Below, in pieces: positions 1 through 4,723 of a DNA stretch of 5,033 nucleotides. The position numbers and the translations under genes are program-made. The first letter of the stretch is position 1, and every line of letters begins with the position of its first letter. A model generated the notes under the pieces. It made no database searches. It worked only from the letters and a program-made list of their open reading frames with translations, and was not told where the DNA came from. The stretch covers positions 1 through 5,033 of the forward strand of contig CALFOF010000256.1 of assembly GCA_937919075.1 (NCBI GenBank). The letters are read 5' to 3'. Source of the stretch: an uncultured Cyanobium sp. (lineage in GTDB: Bacteria > Cyanobacteriota > Cyanobacteriia > PCC-6307 > Cyanobiaceae).

Positions 1-1
1 C

Positions 2-448
2 GCCGATCTGCGCGGCAGCCAACTGGCAGGGGCCTGCTTCCAGCAGGCGCTGCTCTGGGGCGCCGACATGCGCCAACTCAGGGCTCACGGCAGCTCCTGG
101 CAGGAGGCCGATCTTTCCGGCGCCCGCCTCCAGGGTGCGGAATTCAATCGTGCCGCCCTGCACCGCTGCTGCCTGCGCGGCGTGGCGGCGGCCGGCAGCG
201 TGTGGCGCGAGGCGCGGCTGGTGGAGGCGGATTTCCGCCCGGGCCAGGATCAACCCACCGACCTCAGCGGCGCCGATTTCACCGACGCCGATCTCAGCTT
301 TGCGCGGCTTTCGGGAGTGCGGTTGCAGGGAGCCCGATTCGTGGGGGCATGCCTTTACGGCGCCGACCTGCGGCAGGCGGACCTGCGCGGCGCCGACCTG
401 AGCGGCTGCGACCTGCAGACCTGTCAGCTCGATGAGCTGCCGGGCTGA
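2..448 (+). CDS. Pentapeptide-repeat protein, C-terminal part (5' end outside the window)
   Basis: The frame is open from the left edge to a TGA at 446-448, giving 148 visible residues. They are dominated by pentapeptide repeats of the A(D/N)LXX type: GADLR, QADLR, GADLS, GADFT, DADLS, EADLS, GARLQ, GAEFN. Such repeats are known to fold into a right-handed quadrilateral beta-helix. A break of about ten residues (PGQDQPT, around visible residues 80-86) separates two repeat blocks, probably as a loop. The protein ends shortly after the last repeats with DELPG and no extra domain. Pentapeptide proteins are abundant in cyanobacteria and mostly without known function; nothing visible here assigns a role. 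The internal ATG at 68 lies within the repeats and is unlikely to be the true start. The gene ends 36 bp before the chosen gor start on the same strand, so co-transcription is possible. Confidence 0.88.
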   Translation, partial: ADLRGSQLAGACFQQALLWGADMRQLRAHGSSWQEADLSGARLQGAEFNRAALHRCCLRGVAAAGSVWREARLVEADFRPGQDQPTDLSGADFTDADLSFARLSGVRLQGARFVGACLYGADLRQADLRGADLSGCDLQTCQLDELPG

Positions 449-484
449 GTGGTTGGTCGGCGCTGGAGCGTTCGCCGGCCCAGC

Positions 485-1921
485 ATGATTGAAGCAATCG
501 TGCCTCGATCAGCCGTGACTGCATCCCCCCATCCCGCCGAAGACAGCTTCGATCTGGTGGTGATCGGCGCCGGCTCCGGCGGCCTGGCAGCAGCCAAGCG
601 GTCGGCTTCCTATGGCGCCCGGGTGGCGGTACTGGAGGGTGATCGTGTGGGCGGCACCTGCGTGATCCGTGGCTGCGTGCCCAAAAAGCTGCTGGTGTAC
701 GGCTCGGCCTATCGCCACATCCTTCACGACGCCGAGGCGTTTGGCTGGCAGGTGGAGGCCGCCCGCTGCGAGCCTGCGCGGCTGCTGGCCAATGTGCGCG
801 CCGAGGTCGACCGGCTCAATGCGTTGCACATTGGATTTCTTGAAAAGGCCGGCGTGGAGCTGGTGCGGGGCTGGGGCCGCTTTGCGGATTCGCATCACTT
901 GGATGTGGTGGCCAGCGAAGACACAGCAGGTGAGGCACCAGCCAGCACCGCCAGCCGCCGCCTGCGGGCGGAGCGGGTGCTGATCGCCGCCGGTGGTGTG
1001 CCCCAGCGGCCACTGCTGCCAGGCGCGGAGCTGGCCTGGGTGAGCGACGACATGTTCCTGCTCGAAGAGCTGCCCGAGCGGGTGGTGATCGTGGGTGCGG
1101 GCTTCATCGCCTGCGAATTCGCCTGCATCCTCAACGGCCTCGGCGTGGCCGTCACCCAGCTGGTGCGCGGCGATCATCTGCTGCGCGGTTTTGACCTGGA
1201 ACTCTCCGGCGCCGTGCGCGAGGGCATGGAAGCAGAGGGCATCGACATCCGCTTCAGCCACAGCCCCGCCGCGATCAGCGGCATCCCCGGCGATCTGCAG
1301 GTGACCACCCAGGACGGCGAGCAGCTCGCCTGCGGCGGTGTGCTGCTGGCCACGGGCCGCAGGCCGCGGCTGGAGCCGCTGCATCTGGCCGCCGCCGGTG
1401 TGACGTGCGAAGCGGGCCGCATCCCGGTGGATGCCGATCAACGCACCAATGTGCCCCACATCTACGCCGTGGGCGACGTGACCGACCGCATCAACCTCAC
1501 CCCGGTGGCGGTGGATGAGGGCCGCGCCTTCGCCGACAGCGTGTACGGCGGCAAACCGCGCCAGGTGAACCACGACCTCGTGGCCAGCGCCGTGTTCAGC
1601 CAGCCGGAGCTTTCCACCGTGGGTCTGAGCGAGGAGGCGGCGATCGAACGCTTCGGCGCCGATGGCATCCGCATTCACCGGGCTCGTTTCCGCTCCATGG
1701 CCCAGGCCCTGCCCAAGAGCGGCCCCCGCTGCCTGCTGAAGCTGGTGGTGGAGGTTGCCACTGACAAGGTGGTGGGCTGCCACATGGTGGGCGAGCACGC
1801 TGCCGAGATCATTCAGATGGCAGCGATCGCGATCGGCATGGGAGCCACCAAGGCCGATTTCGATCGCACCATGGCGCTGCACCCCACCGTTTCGGAAGAA
1901 TTCGTAACAATGCCGAATTGA
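485..1921 (+). CDS. gor: Glutathione reductase (NADPH), class I pyridine nucleotide-disulfide oxidoreductase
   Basis: This 478-residue cytoplasmic flavoenzyme should reduce glutathione disulfide with NADPH and keep the thiol pool reduced against photosynthetic oxidants. Visible features in order: FAD-binding GAGSGG (residues 28-33); redox-active disulfide GGTCVIRGCVPKK with Cys59 and Cys64, the glutathione-reductase form of the motif; NADPH-binding GAGFIA (204-209); the second FAD motif around AVGDVTDR (about 328-335); and the C-terminal HPTVSEE with catalytic His466 and Glu471. After the NADPH motif, VRGDHLLRGFD keeps both arginines (Arg228, Arg234) at the positions that bind the 2'-phosphate of NADPH in E. 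coli Gor, supporting NADPH use. The frame is open from a GTG at 449 directly after the upstream stop, but the first ATG is at 485. A GTG at 515 would give an N-terminus closer to usual length, and no clear ribosome site decides. An Ala/Ser-rich stretch near residues 147-157 looks like a surface-loop insertion. Confidence 0.95.
   Translation: MIEAIVPRSAVTASPHPAEDSFDLVVIGAGSGGLAAAKRSASYGARVAVLEGDRVGGTCVIRGCVPKKLLVYGSAYRHILHDAEAFGWQVEAARCEPARLLANVRAEVDRLNALHIGFLEKAGVELVRGWGRFADSHHLDVVASEDTAGEAPASTASRRLRAERVLIAAGGVPQRPLLPGAELAWVSDDMFLLEELPERVVIVGAGFIACEFACILNGLGVAVTQLVRGDHLLRGFDLELSGAVREGMEAEGIDIRFSHSPAAISGIPGDLQVTTQDGEQLACGGVLLATGRRPRLEPLHLAAAGVTCEAGRIPVDADQRTNVPHIYAVGDVTDRINLTPVAVDEGRAFADSVYGGKPRQVNHDLVASAVFSQPELSTVGLSEEAAIERFGADGIRIHRARFRSMAQALPKSGPRCLLKLVVEVATDKVVGCHMVGEHAAEIIQMAAIAIGMGATKADFDRTMALHPTVSEEFVTMPN
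1823..1830. repeat. HIP1 octamer GCGATCGC
   Basis: A perfect copy of the highly iterated palindrome HIP1 (GCGATCGC) lies inside the 3' part of gor and runs straight into a second GATCG. HIP1 is strongly over-represented in many cyanobacterial genomes. One copy in 5 kb only weakly supports the taxonomic reading and carries no evident function. Confidence 0.6.
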
Positions 1922-1961
1922 ACGCAGAGCGAGGGCGCCTTCTGCTGGGCCAGTTAGTGAC

Positions 1962-1992
1962 GCTGCTTGATCCATCGATGGATTCAGGCAGC
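1962..1992 (+). terminator. Strong stem-loop downstream of gor, possible terminator
   Basis: Starting 40 bases after the gor stop, GCTGC (1962-1966) pairs with GCAGC (1988-1992). The inner arms TGATCCA (1968-1974) and TGGATTCA (1979-1986) pair with one bulged T. A G-T wobble (1967/1987) joins the two parts, giving a nearly continuous 13-bp stem with a TCGA loop. The core ATCCATCGATGGAT (1970-1983) is a perfect 14-bp palindrome. No T-run follows, so it does not fit a classic intrinsic terminator. It may end or stabilise the gor transcript, or be a protein-binding palindrome. Confidence 0.5.
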
Positions 1993-2195
1993 TTCAAGCA
2001 GCGGCCAAAGGCCCGGCTGAGCAGCAGGTTGCCGCCAAAAACAAGGTGGAGACACAGGACAACACGGAGGCTGCGACAGAGCCTGCGTTGGGCCCGGGAC
2101 TGAGGGGGTTACGAGAATCATCAGAATTCTTCATTAAATTCATAAGCCAATCAGGAGCTTCAGTATTTCTTTATCAAGACATTCCACTCACTTGA
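1971..2195 (+). other. Gene-poor stretch between gor and the response regulator, with an unassigned open frame
   Basis: The 295 bp between gor and the regulator hold no recognisable gene. One forward frame is open for 74 codons from after the TGA at 1968-1970 to the TGA at 2193-2195. It has no ATG; from the GTG at 2046 it would encode 49 residues containing ETQDNTEAATEPALGPG and ending SVFLYQDIPLT. I do not recognise it. It could be a gene remnant, a small protein or chance. Its 5' end overlaps the stem-loop, which argues against a working gene. The last 110 bp (about 2104-2213) are clearly richer in A+T than the flanking genes, as expected for the regulator's promoter region, but no convincing -35/-10 pair could be fixed. 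Confidence 0.3.
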
Positions 2196-2216
2196 TGTTG
2201 AAGGTCTGCAGGATTG

Positions 2217-2975
2217 ATGCAGATCATCCGTCCCTACCTTCTGTTGCGCGTCCAGCCCCTGATCCAACTCATCGACCATGAGCCCCAGGTGGTCGAAGTG
2301 CTCACCCCCCTGCTGGAGCAGGTGGGCTGGCGCGTGTTGCACGCCGATGACGGCCATCACGGCCAGGCCATGGCCATGGAGCACCAGCCCCATCTGATCG
2401 TGCTTGACCTGCTGCTGCCCAAGCTGGACGGCCTCTCGGTGCTGCAGCGCCTGCGGCGCGATCAGCGCACCGCCCGCCTGCCCGTGATGGTGCTCACGGC
2501 GCTGGCCAGCAAGGAAGACAAGATCAAAGCCTTCAACTGCGGCGCCGACGACTACGTCACCAAGCCGTTTGAGGTGGAGGAGGTGTTCGTGCGCATCCGG
2601 GCGCTGCTGCGGCACCAACTGGAAACCCCGCTGGCGTTGGTCACCCCCGAAATCCTCACCTACGGGCCGCTCACCCTCTGCCCGGAGCAGTTGGAAGTGC
2701 AGTGGTTTGATCAGCCGATCCGTCTCACCCGCCTGGAATTTGAACTGCTGCACTGCCTGCTGCAGCGCCACGGCCAGGCGGTGTCGTGGGGGGTGATTCT
2801 CAAGGAGGTGTGGGGCCACCCCACCGGCGACGACATCGAGTGCATCCGCACCCACATCCGCCACCTCAGAACCAAGATCGAACCGGAGCCGCATCGGCCC
2901 CGCTTTCTTAAAACGATCTATGGCATGGGCTACTGCCTTGATCTTCCCCATCCTCAGATGCAGGCGATGGCCTGA
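2217..2975 (+). CDS. OmpR-family response regulator, RpaA-like paralog
   Basis: This 252-residue protein should be a cytoplasmic DNA-binding regulator. Residues about 14-130 form a receiver domain with phospho-acceptor Asp64 (IVLDLLLPKLDG), Thr94 (VLTALAS) and Lys116 (DDYVTKPFEVEE). Residues about 145-243 form an OmpR-type winged helix with LTRLEFELLHCLLQRHGQ, a GDDIECIRTHIRHLRTKIEP recognition-helix region and a C-terminal wing TIYGMGYCLDL. From memory, the winged helix and the linker PEILTYGPLTL closely resemble RpaA, the circadian and redox output regulator of cyanobacteria. It departs from RpaA at the receiver start: LIDHEP (residues 18-23) has Asp20-His21 where the family has an Asp-Asp/Glu acidic pair binding Mg2+, and the N-terminus is extended. 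This points to a divergent paralog. ATG 2217 is preferred over TTG 2214; AGGA at 2210-2213 is a weak, closely spaced ribosome site. No histidine kinase is adjacent. A long antisense frame over this gene is a GC-driven shadow. Confidence 0.9.
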   Translation: MQIIRPYLLLRVQPLIQLIDHEPQVVEVLTPLLEQVGWRVLHADDGHHGQAMAMEHQPHLIVLDLLLPKLDGLSVLQRLRRDQRTARLPVMVLTALASKEDKIKAFNCGADDYVTKPFEVEEVFVRIRALLRHQLETPLALVTPEILTYGPLTLCPEQLEVQWFDQPIRLTRLEFELLHCLLQRHGQAVSWGVILKEVWGHPTGDDIECIRTHIRHLRTKIEPEPHRPRFLKTIYGMGYCLDLPHPQMQAMA

Positions 2976-2989
2976 GGGGTTGCCTCAGG
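2971..2989 (+). terminator. Hairpin overlapping the response-regulator stop codon, probable terminator
   Basis: CCTGAGG (2971-2977) and CCTCAGG (2983-2989) form a perfect 7-bp stem with a GGTTG loop, and the TGA stop (2973-2975) lies inside the left arm. The bases that follow, AATTCTCCTTCC, are pyrimidine-rich but lack a true T-run, so termination may be partial. The position directly at the gene end, facing a converging gene, supports a terminator role. Confidence 0.5.
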
Positions 2990-3003
2990 AATTCTCCTTC
3001 CAT

Positions 3004-3094
3004 CTGCCTCGATCAACCTGAGTCTGCCTCGATCAACCTGAGTCTGCCTCGATCAGCCTGAGCCTGTCTCAGTCAGACTGAATCTGCCTCTGTC
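3004..3094. repeat. Tandem repeat, 20-bp unit, four copies plus a partial fifth
   Basis: The unit CTGCCTCGATCAACCTGAGT occurs identically at 3004-3023 and 3024-3043. It recurs with two changes at 3044-3063 and more diverged at 3064-3083, and a fragment CTGCCTCTGTC begins at 3084. Decay runs left to right, as expected of recent duplication at the left end. The array lies between two converging genes, 14 bases after the terminator-like hairpin. The unit junction CCTGAG-TC-TGCCTC resembles the hairpin's CCTGAG-GGGT-TGCCTC, so the array may have grown from that sequence. No protein-coding role is seen. Confidence 0.92.
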
Positions 3095-3133
3095 TAAGCC
3101 CGATGCACTGGCTCCACCGCCGCAACGGCCAGC

Positions 3134-3415
3134 TCAGACGTAAGCCCCGTTCGTTGTGAGCGCGCCATCAGGCAGATAGCGACTGAACTGCGGTTGGCTT
3201 CTCTCGCTGCTAACGGGCTTCAGTGCGGGAGCCTGGCTGGGTGCCGGCGTAGGCGCCTGTTGGTGGAGCACTTCCTCCAGCAGGAAAGCACAAAGATTGG
3301 ACATGGAACGGCCCTCCTCTTCAGAGCGGTTCAGGAGTGTTTGATACACCTGATAGCTGATGGTGATGGAGATACGGCGTGGTTGACGTTGCATGATTCG
3401 AAAGCGCTCGCTCAT
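3134..3415 (-). CDS. Ribbon-helix-helix (CopG/Arc-type) putative DNA-binding protein
   Basis: This 93-residue protein has a short basic N-terminus (MSERFRIMQRQPRR), a predicted beta-strand ISITIS (15-20), helix A from YQVYQTLLNRSEEE (21-34), a turn at Gly35 and helix B from SMSNLCAFLLEEVL (37-50). That is the ribbon-helix-helix fold, in which a dimer places paired strands in the DNA major groove. From memory, similar RISITIS proteins with an SNLCAFLLE helix are found in cyanobacteria without assigned function. A Pro/Ala-rich tail follows (54-93) and ends with YLPDGALTTNGAYV. ATG 3415 is chosen; ATG 3394 (start MQRQP) is nearly as good, and ATG 3466, with AGG seven bases upstream, would add 17 non-conserved residues. 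The frame stays open further upstream, but only through repeat DNA. The gene is less GC-rich than its neighbours and converges on the response regulator. No toxin gene is adjacent, so an antitoxin role is not supported. Confidence 0.8.
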   Translation of the reverse strand: MSERFRIMQRQPRRISITISYQVYQTLLNRSEEEGRSMSNLCAFLLEEVLHQQAPTPAPSQAPALKPVSSERSQPQFSRYLPDGALTTNGAYV

Positions 3416-3515
3416 GGTGTGGGAAGGATTAGTACCAGACTTGGAGTGGGGCGTTATCGAATTCATCTCAGACCTATGCAGATGTATGAAGTGGTGATGC
3501 ACAACGAAAATCGAG

Positions 3516-3550
3516 TGCTCGGTGCTCGGTGCTAAGTACTCAGTGCTAAG
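3516..3550. repeat. Heptanucleotide tandem repeat (STRR-like), five copies
   Basis: Five consecutive 7-bp units read TGCTCGG, TGCTCGG, TGCTAAG, TACTCAG, TGCTAAG. On the other strand this is the CTTAGCA/CTGAGTA/CCGAGCA pattern typical of short tandemly repeated repetitive (STRR) heptamers known from cyanobacterial genomes. It lies 101-135 bp upstream of the chosen ribbon-helix-helix start, within its possible leader or promoter region. Because the unit is not read as a frame-conserved protein motif, it supports the downstream start choice for that gene. Confidence 0.8.
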
Positions 3551-3700
3551 TGAATGGATATTGCAAGGATTCAAACCCTCTTGCTTGTGATGCGGTTGCA
3601 GGTGATGCCACAACCGGGATAATCGGAAGGCAGCAACCTGGCACTGCGTCAAAGGCGTTGGCTGGGTTTATCGCAGATGTTGGATGGCTTGCGGGCTGGA

Positions 3701-3727
3701 TCTGATCAGAATCTGACTATTTCAGAT
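3701..3727. promoter_or_regulatory. Cluster of TCTGA/TCAGA inverted repeats, operator-like
   Basis: A perfect palindrome TCTGATCAGA (3701-3710) is followed directly by ATCTGA-CTATT-TCAGAT (3711-3716 and 3722-3727), a perfect 6-bp inverted repeat with a 5-base spacer. The same half-site TCTGA thus appears four times in alternating orientation within 27 bp. Ribbon-helix-helix repressors usually bind arrays of short half-sites, so this could be an operator, but it is about 290 bp from the start of the only such gene here. The second half could also form a small RNA hairpin. Confidence 0.4.
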
Positions 3728-3777
3728 GCTGCCTGAATGGCCGGCTCCTTCGGGTTGGCGTCTGTTCATCAGCATAG

Positions 3778-3790
3778 TCACATGGTGTGA
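3778..3790. repeat. Short inverted repeat TCACA-TGG-TGTGA
   Basis: Perfect 5-bp arms surround a 3-base centre, 59 bp beyond the DUF3122-like stop when read leftward. The half-sites match CRP-type TGTGA/TCACA but in the opposite order and with the wrong spacing, so it is not called a CRP site. It may be chance or a weak hairpin. Confidence 0.25.
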
Positions 3791-3848
3791 TAGAAGGTGG
3801 CGTGAATGCCGCCCTTGCCATGCCGGTTCAATCGGCGCTGGGAAGCTC

Positions 3849-4469
3849 TCAGATATCGGCGGCTCGACGGGCCAGTTGCTGGGTGGGATCCGCACCGAGC
3901 ATCAGCGCAGCGTCGTTGGCCCCATCAGCCATCGGCACCAGCAGGCGCAGGGGACGGCTGTCGCTGGGGGCAGGCACCAGGCTGGCCGCATCAAACTGGG
4001 CAGCGCCCGGCGGTAGCGCCGTCGCATCGACCGCCACCAGCTCTTCGCTGCGGTTCGGCAGTTGCCACTGCCGACCGGCGCCATCGTCGACCTGCAAGGG
4101 GCGCTGGTGATCGATGCGCAGGCCGGGCTCCAGGGCGTTGAGCCGCAGGCGCGGGCCCGCTGGATAGGCGGGATCGGGCTGCTCGAACAACACCAGGCCC
4201 CAACGCTGGCCCGCGGCATCACTGAGCGTCCAGCGCTGGGGAGAGGCCTCCGCCATCGCCGCTGCCTGCGCTGTAGCCGGTGCCAGCGCTGCAGCTGGTG
4301 CCTCCGCCAGGGCAGGCCCTGGCTGCAGCGACACGCCGGCGGTGAGCAGCACGGCCGCCAACGCTGCGACCAGCAGACGCGCCGCCAGCCTCGCTGGCCC
4401 GCCAGCGGCGTCGCCGTTGGTGCCGCTGCTGACGCGCAGCCTGGGCTTCCTCCCTGATGAAACAGCCAT
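3849..4469 (-). CDS. Predicted secreted/lumenal protein, DUF3122-like
   Basis: This 206-residue protein starts with a basic, Gly/Ser-rich stretch (residues 1-31), then a hydrophobic segment [15 protein letters not shown] (32-46) and a likely signal-peptidase site after ALA at residue 55. It should therefore be exported to the periplasm or thylakoid lumen. An Ala-rich linker follows (about 56-75). The mature domain (about 79-206) carries [34 protein letters not shown], a Pro-Asn-Arg-Ser-Glu-Glu-Leu-Val motif and a Leu-rich end. These look to me like DUF3122, a cyanobacteria-restricted family of unknown function; this is recalled family knowledge. The open frame extends to a GTG at 4550, but ATG 4469 gives a signal peptide nearer the N-terminus. 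Neither has a ribosome site. It is divergent from psbA, so their expression could be coupled through the shared intergenic DNA. Confidence 0.75.
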   Translation of the reverse strand: MAVSSGRKPRLRVSSGTNGDAAGGPARLAARLLVAALAAVLLTAGVSLQPGPALAEAPAAALAPATAQAAAMAEASPQRWTLSDAAGQRWGLVLFEQPDPAYPAGPRLRLNALEPGLRIDHQRPLQVDDGAGRQWQLPNRSEELVAVDATALPPGAAQFDAASLVPAPSDSRPLRLLVPMADGANDAALMLGADPTQQLARRAADI

Positions 4470-4492
4470 GGGTTGCAGTGGTTTCGGGCCTC

Positions 4493-4519
4493 TTGACCTT
4501 ATGCCGATCTGTCTATATG
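4493..4519 (+). promoter_or_regulatory. Candidate psbA promoter with a long leader
   Basis: TTGACC (4493-4498) matches the -35 consensus at five of six bases, and TATATG (4514-4519) is a possible -10, but the 15-bp spacing is short. Transcription from here would give a 5' leader of about 200 nt before the psbA ATG at 4724. The opposite strand also offers a loose candidate for the DUF3122-like gene (TTAGGC, then CATAAG 17 bases on). No RpaB-type HLR1 direct repeat was found by eye. The rest of the 254-bp intergenic region shows no other element apart from the inverted repeat at 4520-4583. Confidence 0.35.
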
Positions 4520-4583
4520 CGCCTAAGAGGAGCAATCCACGCGGCGCCACAAACCAGGGGTAACATCGATACGGGCTTAGGCG
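4520..4583. repeat. Separated inverted repeat in the psbA leader
   Basis: CGCCTAAG (4520-4527) and CTTAGGCG (4576-4583) are perfect 8-bp complements separated by 48 bases, just downstream of the candidate promoter. In an RNA they could close a stem enclosing the interval, which also contains GTA-N7-TAC (4560-4572), one base short of an NtcA site. It may be a leader structure or a looped operator; chance is also possible. Confidence 0.35.
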
Positions 4584-4723
4584 TTTATCCGCATAACTAC
4601 TGCTTCGTGATATCTGGCTTCGCCCTTGCGCGGCCAGCCCCTTCCCTGAGCGCTGTTGGCGGTGGGCTGTCGTCCCTGTGGCGAACGTCCGCGCTTCCCT
4701 CCCGTCCTTCGTGTTTCGACACC

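Larger units (their letters stand above)
3416..3848. other. 433-bp region without genes between two minus-strand genes
   Basis: No convincing coding sequence lies between the ribbon-helix-helix gene and the end of the DUF3122-like gene. Frames open here on either strand translate to low-complexity or shadow peptides. The region holds heptamer repeats (3516-3550), a TCTGA/TCAGA cluster (3701-3727) and an inverted repeat TCACA-TGG-TGTGA (3778-3790). It also holds an imperfect hairpin GGTGGC/GCCGCC (3796-3813), a weak candidate terminator for the DUF3122-like transcript read leftward. Minus-strand promoters for the ribbon-helix-helix gene must lie in or near here, but none could be fixed with confidence. 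Confidence 0.5.

Noticed and set aside
509..1975. 488-residue open frame on the minus strand across gor
   Set aside because: It is the antisense shadow of a GC-rich gene; its translation is His/Ala/Gly-rich without domain motifs, while the plus strand has every glutathione reductase motif.
1918..2103. 61-residue frame starting at a TTG overlapping the gor stop
   Set aside because: It is Arg-rich with no recognisable motif, has only a TTG start, and runs through the strong stem-loop.
2160..2951. 263-residue minus-strand frame across the response regulator
   Set aside because: Its composition is Gln/His/Leu-rich, typical of an antisense frame; the plus strand encodes clear receiver and winged-helix domains.
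3004..3094. CRISPR array
   Set aside because: Units are contiguous 20-mers without spacers and no cas gene is present.
3134..3415. Antitoxin of a toxin-antitoxin pair
   Set aside because: The ribbon-helix-helix fold fits, but no small toxin frame lies next to it on either side.
3416..3652. 79-residue N-terminal extension of the ribbon-helix-helix frame
   Set aside because: It starts at a TTG, reads through heptamer repeats and lacks any domain, whereas the fold begins right after the ATGs at 3415 and 3394.
4560..4572. NtcA site GTA-N8-TAC upstream of psbA
   Set aside because: The spacing is seven rather than eight bases, and the flanks do not extend the match.
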